NCBI RefSeq assembly: GCF_002591975.1
Contig: NZ_NVQE01000016.1
Span: 56,619 to 120,618 of the forward strand
Direction of reading: 5' to 3'
Origin: Mycobacterium neglectum
GTDB lineage: Bacteria; Actinomycetota; Actinomycetes; Mycobacteriales; Mycobacteriaceae
DNA: 64,000 bases
A program made the translations under genes and the position numbers. Positions 24,243 to 34,192 of this stretch are shown here, one piece after another. Positions within the stretch are counted from its first letter, which is position 1; the number at the start of each line of letters is the position of its first letter. Under the pieces are notes generated by a model that was given only the letters and a program-made list of their open reading frames with translations, was not told where the DNA came from and did not search any database.

Positions 24243-25316
24243 ATGCTGACCAACCACACGACGCTGGTGCGGTTTCTCATCGAGGAGCGCCAGCATCACC
24301 CTGGCGCCAGCGGGGAATTCAACGCACTCATCCTCGACGTCGCTTTGGCATGCAAATCGATCGCCAACCGGATTGCGTTGGGCGAACTCGGCGGAGCGCT
24401 CGGCTCTGCCGATGCGGTAAATGTGCAGGGCGAAGTCCAGCAGAAGCTCGACGTCCTGGCCAACGATTACTTCCTGCGCAACAACGAGTGGGGCGGACAA
24501 GTCGCGGGGATGGCCTCCGAGGAACTCGATGAGCCCTACCGGTTGCCGATCGAATACCCAAGGGGCAAATACCTTCTGGTCTTCGACCCGCTGGATGGAT
24601 CCTCCAACATCGACGTCAACGTCTCCGTCGGCAGCATCTTCTCCATCCTGCGCGCCCCCAATCCCGGTGTCGACCCCAGCCCGGAGGACTTCCTGCAGCC
24701 GGGAACGTCGCAAGTCTGCGCCGGCTACGCTCTCTACGGCCCGTCGACATTACTTGTTCTCACGGTAGGGACGGGGGTCCACTGCTTCACATTGGATCCC
24801 CGATTGGGTGAGTTCATTCTCACCCGCCAGGACCTGCAGATCCCCTCCTGTGCAAAAGAGTTCGCGATCAACGCGTCGAACCGACGATTCTGGGAACCGG
24901 CAGTGCGGCGCTACATCGACGAGTGTCTGGCCGGCCGGTCCGGGCCGCGCAAGCGGGACTTCAACATGCGCTGGGTCGCCTCGCTGGTGGCCGAGACTCA
25001 CCGCATCCTCACTCGCGGAGGCGTTTTCCTCTATCCGCGTGACTCGAAGGATCCGGCCAAACCGGGCCGTCTTCGGCTGATGTACGAGACCAACCCGATG
25101 GCATTCATCATCGAGCAGGCGGGTGGCCTGGCGAGCACCGGCCGGGGGCGAATGCTCGACGTTGTACCCGATCATCTTCACCAGCGCGTGCCGTTCATCT
25201 TCGGTGTGAAAGAGGAAGTGGAACGGATCGAGGCCTACCACCTCGACAACAACGACCGCCCTGACGATTCGCCGCTCTATGGCCGCCGCGGGCTGTTCCG
25301 GTCCGCGATTGGTTGA
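24243..25316 (+). CDS. fbp: Class I fructose-1,6-bisphosphatase
   Basis: The 357-aa protein removes the 1-phosphate of fructose-1,6-bisphosphate (and probably sedoheptulose bisphosphate) in the Calvin cycle. Metal-binding ASEE at residues 92-95 and DPLDGSSNID at 115-124 are the class I hallmarks. YSNPMAF-like YETNPMAFIIEQAGG is present near the C-terminus. ATG 24243 has a good ribosome-binding site. Mycobacteria normally rely on the unrelated class II enzyme GlpX for gluconeogenesis, so a class I gene beside prk is probably part of an acquired CBB module. The next gene, prk, starts 12 bases downstream. Confidence 0.93.
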   Translation: MLTNHTTLVRFLIEERQHHPGASGEFNALILDVALACKSIANRIALGELGGALGSADAVNVQGEVQQKLDVLANDYFLRNNEWGGQVAGMASEELDEPYRLPIEYPRGKYLLVFDPLDGSSNIDVNVSVGSIFSILRAPNPGVDPSPEDFLQPGTSQVCAGYALYGPSTLLVLTVGTGVHCFTLDPRLGEFILTRQDLQIPSCAKEFAINASNRRFWEPAVRRYIDECLAGRSGPRKRDFNMRWVASLVAETHRILTRGGVFLYPRDSKDPAKPGRLRLMYETNPMAFIIEQAGGLASTGRGRMLDVVPDHLHQRVPFIFGVKEEVERIEAYHLDNNDRPDDSPLYGRRGLFRSAIG

Positions 25317-25328
25317 CGAAGGAGAACA

Positions 25329-26213
25329 ATGTCCCGTCTGCACCCGATCATCTCGGTCACCGGTTCTTCGGGGGCCGGCACCACGTCAGTGATGCGCACC
25401 TTCGAACAGATCTTCCGGCGCGAGGCGATGAACGTCGCTTTCGTCGAGGGTGACAGCTTCCACCGCTTCGACCGCGCGGAGATGAAGGCCGCGATAGCGG
25501 ACGCTCATGTGCGCGGCGACCACAACTTCAGCCACTTCGGGCCGGAGGCGAACCTGTTCAACGAGCTCGAGGAACTGTTCAGATCGTACGGAGAAACCGG
25601 AACCGGCAAGATTCGTCGCTACCTCCATGACGACAAGGAGGCAGAGCCGTACGGACAGCAACCGGGCACATTCACCCCGTGGGAGGCCATTCCCGACGAG
25701 ACCGACATGCTGTTCTATGAGGGGCTACATGGCGCCATCGTCACCGATGACGCGAATGTCGCCCAGCATGCCGATCTGCGGATCGGGGTGGTCCCGGTGA
25801 TCAACCTGGAGTGGATTCAGAAGTTGCACCGCGACAAGGTGGCCCGCGGCTACAGCTCCGAGGCGGTCACCGACACCATCCTCCGCCGGATGCCGGACTA
25901 TCTGAACTACATGTGTGGTCAATTCTCGCAGACGGACGTCAATTTCCAACGGGTACCCGTCGTCGATACGTCCAATCCTTTTGTGGCAAGGTCTATCCCG
26001 ACGGCGGATGAGTCAATGCTCATCATTCGGTTCCGCGATCCACATGGTATCGATTTTCCGTATCTACTCTCGATGCTGCACGATTCGTTCATGTCGCGGC
26101 CCAACACGATCGTGTGTCCCGGCGGGAAGATGGACTTGGCGATGCAACTCATTTTCACCCCGATGGTCCTGCGATTGCGGGAGCGACGGAACGCCGAACT
26201 CAGCATTCGGTGA
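25329..26213 (+). CDS. prk: Phosphoribulokinase (class I, proteobacterial type)
   Basis: The 294-aa enzyme phosphorylates ribulose-5-phosphate to ribulose-1,5-bisphosphate, the RuBisCO substrate. The P-loop is GSSGAGTTS at residues 12-20. VEGDSFHRFDR and GDHNFSHFGPEANLF follow, and the catalytic region FYEGLHGA lies near residue 133. The length of about 290 aa and this wording mark the proteobacterial class rather than the longer plant/cyanobacterial class. AAGGAG at 25319-25324 is its ribosome-binding site. It converges on nuoN with 16 bases between stops. It is one of the two enzymes specific to the Calvin cycle. Confidence 0.95.
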   Translation: MSRLHPIISVTGSSGAGTTSVMRTFEQIFRREAMNVAFVEGDSFHRFDRAEMKAAIADAHVRGDHNFSHFGPEANLFNELEELFRSYGETGTGKIRRYLHDDKEAEPYGQQPGTFTPWEAIPDETDMLFYEGLHGAIVTDDANVAQHADLRIGVVPVINLEWIQKLHRDKVARGYSSEAVTDTILRRMPDYLNYMCGQFSQTDVNFQRVPVVDTSNPFVARSIPTADESMLIIRFRDPHGIDFPYLLSMLHDSFMSRPNTIVCPGGKMDLAMQLIFTPMVLRLRERRNAELSIR

Positions 26214-26229
26214 GCCAAGGCACGGCAGC

Positions 26230-27765
26230 TCACCGCAGGAACGCACCGGCACTCTCCGCCAGATCCAGCATGGGCTGCGGCAAGATGCCGAACAACACCG
26301 TTGCCGCGACCGCCACCACAATTGCCGCGCCCGTAGCGGAACTGGGCGCCACCACCTGCGGCCTGTCATCCGGTGGTGGCGCGAAGAACATCAGCAGGAT
26401 CACCCGCGCGTAGGCGAATGCGGCGACGGCACTGGCGATGACGCCGACGATGACCAGCGGGACCGCACCTCCTTCGGCTGCGGCCGTGAACACCGCAAAC
26501 TTGCTGACAAAGCCGCCCGTGAGCGGGACCCCGGCGAACGCGAGCAGGAAAAGCGCGAACGCCGCGCCTAGAAGAGGCGCCCGTCGCCCCAGCCCGGCCC
26601 ACCGGGCGATGTCGGTGTCCTCCGCACCCCCGCCCGCGCGGACGAGTGTGACGATGGTGAACGCACCAAGCGCGCTGGGGCCGTAGACAACAAGATAAAA
26701 CAGCGTCGAAGAGATCCCGGCGGCGTTGGCTGCGATCACGCCCATCAGAATGAAACCGACCTGAGCGACCGCGGAGTAGGCAAGCATTCGTTTGATGTCG
26801 GTTTGGGTGACTACCAACACCGAACCCGCGACCATTGTCAGGATGGCGATTGCCCACAGGATCGGTCGCCAGTCGTCACGCAGGCCCGGCAGCGCGACGT
26901 AGAAGATGCGCAACATGGCCCCGAAAGCTGCGATCTTGGTGGCGGCGGCCATGAATGCGGTGATCGGTGTCGGTGCGCCTTGGTAGACGTCCGGGACCCA
27001 GGAATGGAACGGCACGGCGCCGACCTTGAACAGGATTCCCACCGACAGCAGACCCGCGCCGACGATCGCAAGCGATACGTTGCCGGATCCGGCGGTGATC
27101 GCGTCACCGACGCCCGTCAAACTCAGGGTGCCGCAGAACCCGTACAGCATCGCTGCGCCGTACAGGAAGAATGCAGACGAGAAGGCCCCCAGCAGAAAGT
27201 ATTTCAACGCGGCCTCCTGGGAAAGCACGCGTCGATGGCGAGCCAGCCCACAGAGCAGATACAGGGGTAGCGAGAACACTTCCAACGCGATGAACATCGT
27301 CAGCAAGTCGTTGGCGGCGGGAAAGAGCAGCATCCCGCCCACCGCGAACATCGTCAACGGGAACACCTCGGTCTGGATGATCTTCGCTTCGGTAGCTTCG
27401 AGTTGCGCGACACTGCCGGGAACTGCGGAAGCCTGCGGGGTGAAGCCTTCCAAGCCGGTGGAGGGGCCACGCTCGGCGATGAGGAGCACCGCGAGTAGGC
27501 CGACCAGCAGGATGACGCCCTGCAGGAACAGGGCAGGCCCGTCCACGGCGACCGCGCCTGCCACCGCAGCATGTTTCGTCCCCGCCAGCATGATGACCGC
27601 CGCCAGGGCGGTGGCCAACGCGGCCACACTGAGCACCAACTGGACCCTATAGCGGCGGTCACGCGGCACGAACGCCTCCACGACTACCCCGGCAACCGCG
27701 ATACCGAAGACGATGAGCATTGGCGAGAGCTCGCCGTATTCGACGCTCGGAGTAGGCATACTCAT
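26230..27765 (-). CDS. nuoN: NADH-quinone oxidoreductase subunit N
   Basis: The 511-aa protein is an antiporter-like membrane subunit of complex I with about 14 helices. Recognisable parts are EVFSLPLYLLCGL, the Lys helix KYFLLGAFSSAFFLYG, FKVGAVPFHSWVPDVYQGAPTPITAFMA and LAYSAVAQVGFILMG. It contributes one proton channel. The start overlaps the nuoM stop by 4 bases (ATGA). It is the last gene of the nuo operon and ends 16 bases from the convergent prk. Confidence 0.96.
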   Translation of the reverse strand: MSMPTPSVEYGELSPMLIVFGIAVAGVVVEAFVPRDRRYRVQLVLSVAALATALAAVIMLAGTKHAAVAGAVAVDGPALFLQGVILLVGLLAVLLIAERGPSTGLEGFTPQASAVPGSVAQLEATEAKIIQTEVFPLTMFAVGGMLLFPAANDLLTMFIALEVFSLPLYLLCGLARHRRVLSQEAALKYFLLGAFSSAFFLYGAAMLYGFCGTLSLTGVGDAITAGSGNVSLAIVGAGLLSVGILFKVGAVPFHSWVPDVYQGAPTPITAFMAAATKIAAFGAMLRIFYVALPGLRDDWRPILWAIAILTMVAGSVLVVTQTDIKRMLAYSAVAQVGFILMGVIAANAAGISSTLFYLVVYGPSALGAFTIVTLVRAGGGAEDTDIARWAGLGRRAPLLGAAFALFLLAFAGVPLTGGFVSKFAVFTAAAEGGAVPLVIVGVIASAVAAFAYARVILLMFFAPPPDDRPQVVAPSSATGAAIVVAVAATVLFGILPQPMLDLAESAGAFLR

Positions 27766-29330
27766 GGATGCGGTCCTTCGGCTGTCATCGGTGTTGTGGG
27801 CGCAGCGGCCGGATCGTGCTGGCCGATGGTTATCAAGGTGCGGTCGACCGCCGGATTGATCACATCGAGTGCGGGTTTGGGATAAATACCCAGCATCAGC
27901 AGCAAGGCGATGAGCGGTGTGACGACCGCGAGCTCACGGGGTAGCAGGTCACGCAGCTTGTCGTTCCCGTCGGTGACCGGACCTGTCATCATCCGCTGAT
28001 AGAGCCACAAAATATACACAGACGACAGCACCAGCGCTATAGAGGCCAGCACCGCGAATGCCGGGTATCGGGTGAAAGTGCCTATCAGCACGAGGAATTC
28101 GCTGATGAATGGTGCCAGACCCGGTAGGGCGAGCGTCGCCAGTCCCGCGACCATGAAGGTGCCGGCCAGTACCGGCGCGACCTTCTGCACCCCGCCGTAG
28201 GCAGCGATCATCCTGGTGCCCCGCCGCGACACCAGGAATCCGGCGATCAGGAACAGCGCCGCGGTCGAAATCCCGTGGTTGACCATGTAAAGCGTGGAGC
28301 CGGACTGCCCCTGGCTGGTCATCACGAAGATGCCGAGGACGATGAATCCGAAGTGTGATATCGACGTGTAGGCGATCAGCCGCATCACGTCGGTCTGTCC
28401 GATCGCGACAATCGCCCCATAGATGATCGCAATCACGGACAGGGTGATGATGAACGGCCGAAACGTCACTGATGCGTCGGGGAACAACTGCAGGCAATAG
28501 CGAAGCATGCCGAAGGTGCCCACCTTGTCGACGATCGACATCATCAACACCGCGGCAGCCGGGGTGGCTTCCACCGCGGCGCCCGGCAACCAAGTATGAA
28601 AAGGCCAAAGCGGCGCTTTGACGGCGAAGGCGAACATGAAGCCGAGGAACATTGCGTTGAGCGCAGCGGGATTGATGCCGAGTTGGCCGGAGGACACTGC
28701 GGTGGCGATGGCGCGGAAGTCAAACGTCCCCGACCCGAAGATGCCGCTCTGAGCGGTCACCACATACAGGCCGATCACCGCGGCCAGCATGATCAACCCG
28801 CCGAAAAGGTTGTACAGCAGAAACTTCAGCGCGGCTCTCGAGCGACCCGTGTCGCCGAAGCTCCCGATGAGGAAGTACAGCGGGATGAGCATCGCCTCGA
28901 AGAACATGAAAAACAGCAGCACGTCGAGGGCGATCAGCGATATCAGCACCATGCCCTCGACAGCCAGAATCAGCGCGATGTAAGTGTGGACCAATCGCCC
29001 GCGACCGCCCGCGTCGTTCCAGCCGGCGAGCAGAATCAGCGGCACCAGCACCGCGGTGAGCAGTACCAACGCCAACGCGATGCCGTCGATACCGAGGATA
29101 TAGCCGGCGCCGAATGACGGTATCCAGATATGCGATTCGACGAACTGATACTGGTTGCCCTGAGGTTGGAACTGAACAGCCAATGCAACCGCGATGGCCA
29201 GGACGGCGATCGAAGTCATCAGTGCGGTGCACTTCGCGAGATGCCGTTGTGTCGCAGGCAGCACCATGACCACGCCGGCGCCGATCAGCGGCACCGACCA
29301 CAGCGCGCTCAGCCATGGAAAGTGACTCAC
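27762..29330 (-). CDS. nuoM: NADH-quinone oxidoreductase subunit M
   Basis: The product is 522 aa starting at the GTG (29330) that overlaps the nuoL stop as GTGA; a much longer open frame upstream is only a shadow of nuoL. It is an antiporter-like subunit with [17 protein letters not shown] (key Glu), [41 protein letters not shown] and [15 protein letters not shown]. It forms the middle proton channel of the membrane arm. Confidence 0.95.
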   Translation of the reverse strand: MSHFPWLSALWSVPLIGAGVVMVLPATQRHLAKCTALMTSIAVLAIAVALAVQFQPQGNQYQFVESHIWIPSFGAGYILGIDGIALALVLLTAVLVPLILLAGWNDAGGRGRLVHTYIALILAVEGMVLISLIALDVLLFFMFFEAMLIPLYFLIGSFGDTGRSRAALKFLLYNLFGGLIMLAAVIGLYVVTAQSGIFGSGTFDFRAIATAVSSGQLGINPAALNAMFLGFMFAFAVKAPLWPFHTWLPGAAVEATPAAAVLMMSIVDKVGTFGMLRYCLQLFPDASVTFRPFIITLSVIAIIYGAIVAIGQTDVMRLIAYTSISHFGFIVLGIFVMTSQGQSGSTLYMVNHGISTAALFLIAGFLVSRRGTRMIAAYGGVQKVAPVLAGTFMVAGLATLALPGLAPFISEFLVLIGTFTRYPAFAVLASIALVLSSVYILWLYQRMMTGPVTDGNDKLRDLLPRELAVVTPLIALLLMLGIYPKPALDVINPAVDRTLITIGQHDPAAAPTTPMTAEGPHP

Positions 29331-31243
29331 CACATCCTCACCAGGGCCATGGCCACGACCACCAGCGTGGCGCCGACGAAGATGGATAGCGCGTATGACC
29401 GCGCGAACCCCGTCTGGAGCAGCCGGATCCGAGCCGAGGTTGCACCGATCAATCCGGCCAATCCCTCTACGAGCCCATCGATACCTTTCCTGTCGACGGC
29501 GACCAAAGAACGGCTCAAAGTGCGGCCGGGACGCATGAAGATCGCCTCGTTGATCGCATCGCCGTAGAGGTCGTCGCGGGCAGCGGCGGTCGCACCCGAA
29601 ACCCATGAAGTGGCAAATGCTTTCACGGGGCGGGTGGCGTACATCCGGTAGGCGATCGCCACGCCGATGGCGACGACCGTGAGAGTGATGACGGTCATCA
29701 CCCACACCGGGGTCGCGTGTTCGGCTTCGTGATGACCGACGACGGGTTCGAGCCAGTTCTGCAACGTGCCGCCGATCGCGAGCAGACCGCCGCCGGCGAC
29801 CGAACCCGCCGCAAGCGCGATCATCGGCCAGGTCATCACCGCGGCGGGTTCGTGCGGATGCCTGACGGGGCCATCACCAGCTGTGTCTGCGGTACCGTCG
29901 TTCCAGCGGCGGTCCCCGAAGAACGTCATGAGCATGACACGACTCATGTAGAAGGCGGTGATCCCCGCTCCCAGCAATGTGGCACCGCCGAGGATCAGCC
30001 CTTTGAGTCCTCCTGCGGCAAAAGCTGTTTCGATGATCGCATCCTTGGAGAAGAACCCCGCGAACGGAGGCACGCCGATGATCGCCAGATAGCCGAGCCC
30101 AAAGGTGACGAAGGTGATGGGCAGGAACTTCCGCAGACCGCCGTAGCGACGCATGTCGACGTCGTCGTTCATGGCGTGCATCACCGACCCCGCCCCCAGG
30201 AAAAGGCCTGCCTTGAAGAAGCCGTGGGTCAGCAGGTGCATGATCGCCACCGCGTACCCGGCTGGGCCGAGACCGGCAGCCAGCACCATGTAGCCGATCT
30301 GGCTCATGGTCGATGCGGCGAGGGCCTTCTTGATGTCGTCCTTGGCGCAGCCGACGACAGCCCCGAACAGCAATGTGACCGCGCCGACGATCACGACGCC
30401 GAGTTGGGCGTTGGGAGCCAGGTTGAAAACGGGACCGGACCGCACGATCAGATAGACCCCGGCGGTCACCATCGTCGCGGCATGGATGAGCGCCGACACG
30501 GGTGTGGGGCCCTCCATGGCGTCGCCGAGCCATGACTGCAGCGGCACCTGCGCGGATTTGCCGCACGCGGCAAGCAGCAACAACAAACCGATGGCGGTCA
30601 AGGTGCCCTGCGACAACGCCGCGGCCGCGCCGAACACACCAGCGTAGGAAATGGACCCGATAGAAGCGAACATCACCATCATCGCAATCATCAGTCCGGC
30701 ATCGCCGACCCGGTTCACGACGAACGCCTTCTTGGCCGCGGTTGCCGCCGACGGCTTGTGGGACCAGAACCCGATGAGCAGATACGACGCCAAACCGACG
30801 CCTTCCCAACCCACGTACAGGCCAAGGTAATTGTCGGCCAGCACCAGCAGAAGCATCGCCGCCACGAACAGGTTCAGGTAGGCAAAGAACCGGCGCCGCT
30901 CGGGGTCGTCGGCCATGTAGCCGATCGCGTAGATGTGAATGAGCGAGCCGACTCCGGTGATCAGCAGCACGAAGCACATCGACAGGGCGTCGAGCTGCAG
31001 GCCGAAATCAATTTGGAGGCCCGCAACCGGCACCCAAGGGGTGAACAGGCTTTCGTGAATCACCCGGTCGGCGGCGTCCCGACCGAGCAGATCGACGAAC
31101 AACGCGAATCCGAGCGCGAACGCGCCCAGCGAGGTCGCGCAAGCGAGCAGATGGCCCCAGCGGTCGCTGCGCCGTCCGGCCAGAAGCAACACGACCGCAC
31201 CTGCCAACGGCAGGACGACCAACGGCCACACCAGAGTCGCCAT
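29327..31243 (-). CDS. nuoL: NADH-quinone oxidoreductase subunit L
   Basis: The 638-aa protein is the distal antiporter-like subunit of complex I. It shows [67 protein letters not shown] and [18 protein letters not shown]. The C-terminal part would form the lateral helix along NuoM and NuoN. The ATG lies one base beyond the nuoK stop, so reading is continuous along the operon. Confidence 0.96.
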   Translation of the reverse strand: MATLVWPLVVLPLAGAVVLLLAGRRSDRWGHLLACATSLGAFALGFALFVDLLGRDAADRVIHESLFTPWVPVAGLQIDFGLQLDALSMCFVLLITGVGSLIHIYAIGYMADDPERRRFFAYLNLFVAAMLLLVLADNYLGLYVGWEGVGLASYLLIGFWSHKPSAATAAKKAFVVNRVGDAGLMIAMMVMFASIGSISYAGVFGAAAALSQGTLTAIGLLLLLAACGKSAQVPLQSWLGDAMEGPTPVSALIHAATMVTAGVYLIVRSGPVFNLAPNAQLGVVIVGAVTLLFGAVVGCAKDDIKKALAASTMSQIGYMVLAAGLGPAGYAVAIMHLLTHGFFKAGLFLGAGSVMHAMNDDVDMRRYGGLRKFLPITFVTFGLGYLAIIGVPPFAGFFSKDAIIETAFAAGGLKGLILGGATLLGAGITAFYMSRVMLMTFFGDRRWNDGTADTAGDGPVRHPHEPAAVMTWPMIALAAGSVAGGGLLAIGGTLQNWLEPVVGHHEAEHATPVWVMTVITLTVVAIGVAIAYRMYATRPVKAFATSWVSGATAAARDDLYGDAINEAIFMRPGRTLSRSLVAVDRKGIDGLVEGLAGLIGATSARIRLLQTGFARSYALSIFVGATLVVVAMALVRMW

Positions 31244-31244
31244 G

Positions 31245-31544
31245 TCAGTTCCGCAAAAGGTTGGCGCCGTCGGCCGAAACCGATCGGCGGGTGCGGAAGA
31301 TCGTCATGATTATCGCGAGGCCCACCACGACCTCGCAGGCGGCGACCACCATCGTGAAGAACGCCACCACCTGACCATCCAGGTGGCCGTGCATCCGCGA
31401 GAACGCCACGAACGCCAGGTTGGCGGCATTCAGCATCAGCTCGATGCACATGAACATGACAAGCGCATTGCGCCGCAACAGCACTCCGGCCGCACCAACG
31501 GTGAACAGCAACGCCGACAAGTGGAGATAGTTGACCGGATTCAC
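31245..31544 (-). CDS. nuoK: NADH-quinone oxidoreductase subunit K
   Basis: The 99-aa protein has three membrane helices. The conserved Glu residues for proton transfer are in [16 protein letters not shown] (helix 2) and [12 protein letters not shown] (helix 3). It starts at a GTG that overlaps the nuoJ stop. The length is the family norm. Confidence 0.95.
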   Translation of the reverse strand: MNPVNYLHLSALLFTVGAAGVLLRRNALVMFMCIELMLNAANLAFVAFSRMHGHLDGQVVAFFTMVVAACEVVVGLAIIMTIFRTRRSVSADGANLLRN

Positions 31545-32371
31545 TGCACACCCTCTTCCACTGTCGAAGTCGATGTCGATGTCGTGCGAGATGATGTCGT
31601 ACGAGATTCAGAGACGAGCAGCGTCAGCACGAGTCCCCTTCGCTTCAGGGTCCTGCTGACCGAGAGGTCGCAGACGCCGCCATCGGGGAGCCGGGCCGGA
31701 ATGTCGACGGCGTTGTGGCGCGCGTAGACGCCGGGTGCCGGCAACGGGGTGGGGTGTCCGCCGGGCTGGAACCGTTGCCGCGCCAGGTCACGTTGACTCT
31801 TGCGTCTCGTCAAACGTTCGCGGTGGGCCAGCATCATCGCAGCCAAGGTGGCGGTGATCAGCAGTGCACCGGTGAGCTCGAAGGCCCAGAGATATCTGGT
31901 GAAGATCGATGCCGCCAGCCCCTGCACGTTACCGCCGGCGTTGGCATCGGCCAAGCCCGTGAACCCGGTGGTCGCGATGTTGCCGAATGTGCCGGTCAAG
32001 ACAATTGCGAAACCCGCTCCCGCGACAATGGCGGCAATGCGTTGCCCGCGTAGGGTTTCGACCAGAGATTCGGACAGGTCGACCCCGACGAGCATGACCA
32101 CGAACAGGAACAACATCATCACCGCGCCGGTGTAGACGATCACCTGCACGACACCGAGGAACAGCGCGTCCTGGGCGATGTAGAGAACGGCCAGATTGAT
32201 CATCGTGGTTGCCAGGAAAATCGCGGAGTACACCGCACTTGGTGCCACGACCACGCCTAGGGCCGCGAGCGCTGTCACCGACCCCAGAATCCAGAACACC
32301 ACCGCCTCGGCGGTCGAGGTCTGCGTGAGGGGCTCGGCCGCAAGGAGCGCCGTCGATGCGGCAACGTTCAC
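31541..32371 (-). CDS. nuoJ: NADH-quinone oxidoreductase subunit J with Ser/Thr-rich tail
   Basis: The 276-aa protein has the five-helix NuoJ core: [16 protein letters not shown], the pi-bulge region [33 protein letters not shown], and a helix at residues about 150-172. The last 25 residues are a low-complexity tail of Ser, Thr and Arg ([21 protein letters not shown]) coded by a short repetitive stretch at about 31550-31620. The tail should be disordered and lie in the cytoplasm; its value is unknown. Confidence 0.94.
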   Translation of the reverse strand: MNVAASTALLAAEPLTQTSTAEAVVFWILGSVTALAALGVVVAPSAVYSAIFLATTMINLAVLYIAQDALFLGVVQVIVYTGAVMMLFLFVVMLVGVDLSESLVETLRGQRIAAIVAGAGFAIVLTGTFGNIATTGFTGLADANAGGNVQGLAASIFTRYLWAFELTGALLITATLAAMMLAHRERLTRRKSQRDLARQRFQPGGHPTPLPAPGVYARHNAVDIPARLPDGGVCDLSVSRTLKRRGLVLTLLVSESRTTSSRTTSTSTSTVEEGVQ

Positions 32372-32910
32372 GAGTCCACACCCCCGTCGGCATCGGCATC
32401 AGTGGCACCGGCGATCTTGCCGCGGTAGTAGTCCTCGTCGGTGGTGCCTTCGGCCATGGGGTGTGGTGGAGGCGCCATTCCGGGTTGCAGCGGTGTCAGG
32501 AGCTTGTCCTTGCCGTAGATGAGGTCCGCGCGATTGTCGTCGGCCATCTCGAATTCGTTGGTCATCGTCAGTGCACGGGTGGGGCACGCCTCGATGCACA
32601 GGCCACAGCCGATACAGCGCAGGTAGTTGATCTGATACACCCGGCCGTACCGTTCGCCGGGTGAAAAGCGCTCTGTCTCAGTATTTTGCGCGCCTTCTAC
32701 ATAGATGGCGTCGGCCGGACATGCCCACGCACACAGCTCACAGCCGATGCACTTCTCCAGCCCGTCGTCATAGCGGTTCAACTGGTGGCGGCCGTGGTAG
32801 CGCGGCGCGGTCGGCTCCTTGTGCTCCGGATACTGTTCAGTGATCGGCCTTTTGAACATCGTCGAGAACGTGACTCCGAAACCGGCGACCGCTGCGAGAA
32901 ACTTAGGCAT
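32368..32910 (-). CDS. nuoI: NADH-quinone oxidoreductase subunit I
   Basis: The 180-aa protein carries two [4Fe-4S] clusters (N6a and N6b) in the peripheral arm. The ligands are visible as [17 protein letters not shown] and [17 protein letters not shown]. The N-terminus has the amphipathic helix that rests on the membrane arm. It overlaps nuoJ downstream and nuoH upstream. Confidence 0.96.
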   Translation of the reverse strand: MPKFLAAVAGFGVTFSTMFKRPITEQYPEHKEPTAPRYHGRHQLNRYDDGLEKCIGCELCAWACPADAIYVEGAQNTETERFSPGERYGRVYQINYLRCIGCGLCIEACPTRALTMTNEFEMADDNRADLIYGKDKLLTPLQPGMAPPPHPMAEGTTDEDYYRGKIAGATDADADGGVDS

Positions 32911-34192
32911 CGTGACTATTCCCCTTGCTCAGCACAGCGTCGATCGAGATCGAGTTCCCGTTGTGGATTGGCTCGACGACAGGCTCTTGTCCTGGCAGTG
33001 GCGGGACCGGGAATCTGCCGTGCATCGGATCGAACGACTGGTCTGTCGTCTCTGGCTCGTGTGTGCGTTGGACTCGGTTCCACCGCAACACAATCAGTGC
33101 CAGCGCGATTAGCACGAGGCCGGCGATAGCTGCCGAGAGTTCTCCCTCGGTGTCGAGGGTGCGCAAGGTGGCCACGGTCATGATCCAGGCCAGTGAAACC
33201 GGGATGAGCAGTTTCCAGCCCAACGCCATGAACTGGTCGTAACGCAATCGCGGCAGGGTCGCACGCAGCCAAATGAATGCGAACAGGAGGATCCAGACCT
33301 TTGCGGTGAACCAGATCAGGGTCACCCAACCGGAGTCGGCACCGTCCCACACGCTGAACGGCCACGGCGCCTGCCAGCCACCGAGGAAGATGGTCGTCGC
33401 GAGCGCGGAGACGGTGGTCATGTTGACGTACTCGGCGAGCATGAACATCGCGAACTTCAGCGACGAGTACTCGGTGTGGAAGCCGCCGACCAGTTCACCT
33501 TCGGCCTCGGGCAGATCGAATGGTGCGCGGTTGGTTTCGCCCACCATCGCTGTGACATAGATGAGAAACGACGGCAGCAACAGAAAGATGTACCAAGTCC
33601 CGCTCTGCGCCGCCACGATCTCCGAGGTCGACATGGTGCCCGCGTGCAGGAACACCGCGGCGAAGGAGAGCGCCATCGCAATCTCGTAGGACACCACCTG
33701 GGCGCTGGAGCGCAGTCCGCCCAGCAGTGGATAGGTGGAGCCGGACGCCCAGCCTGCCAGCACGATCCCGTACACCCCGATCGAGGTGACCGCGAGGACG
33801 TAGAGCACCGCGACGGCGAGATCGGTCATCTGCAGCGCAGTGCGATGTCCGAACACCGAAACCGCCCCGCCCATGGGGATCACCGCGAACGCCATGAACG
33901 CCGGGATCACCGCAATGATGGGCGCGAGCAGGTATATCGGCTTGTCGACCCCTGCGGGAACCAGTCCCTCCTTGAGGGCGAGCTTTACGCCGTCGACCAG
34001 CGACTGCAACAATCCGTAGGGGCCCACCCGGTTCGGACCGAACCGCATCTGCATCCGCCCAAGGACTTTGCGCTCCAGCAGGATCGCTACCAGGACGGTC
34101 ACCAGTAGGAATGCGAACACCCCGAGTGCCTTGGCCACAACCAACCACCAAGGGTCATGGCCGAACCAGGAGAGGTCGGGTTGGTGCGTCAC
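32903..34192 (-). CDS. nuoH: NADH-quinone oxidoreductase subunit H
   Basis: The 429-aa protein is the eight-helix membrane subunit that forms the quinone channel. It contains [34 protein letters not shown], the invariant [24 protein letters not shown] and the helix [25 protein letters not shown]. The C-terminal extension of about 70 polar residues after the last helix is longer than in E. coli and is common in mycobacteria as I recall. It overlaps nuoG by 4 bases and nuoI by 8 bases. Confidence 0.96.
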   Translation of the reverse strand: MTHQPDLSWFGHDPWWLVVAKALGVFAFLLVTVLVAILLERKVLGRMQMRFGPNRVGPYGLLQSLVDGVKLALKEGLVPAGVDKPIYLLAPIIAVIPAFMAFAVIPMGGAVSVFGHRTALQMTDLAVAVLYVLAVTSIGVYGIVLAGWASGSTYPLLGGLRSSAQVVSYEIAMALSFAAVFLHAGTMSTSEIVAAQSGTWYIFLLLPSFLIYVTAMVGETNRAPFDLPEAEGELVGGFHTEYSSLKFAMFMLAEYVNMTTVSALATTIFLGGWQAPWPFSVWDGADSGWVTLIWFTAKVWILLFAFIWLRATLPRLRYDQFMALGWKLLIPVSLAWIMTVATLRTLDTEGELSAAIAGLVLIALALIVLRWNRVQRTHEPETTDQSFDPMHGRFPVPPLPGQEPVVEPIHNGNSISIDAVLSKGNSHDA

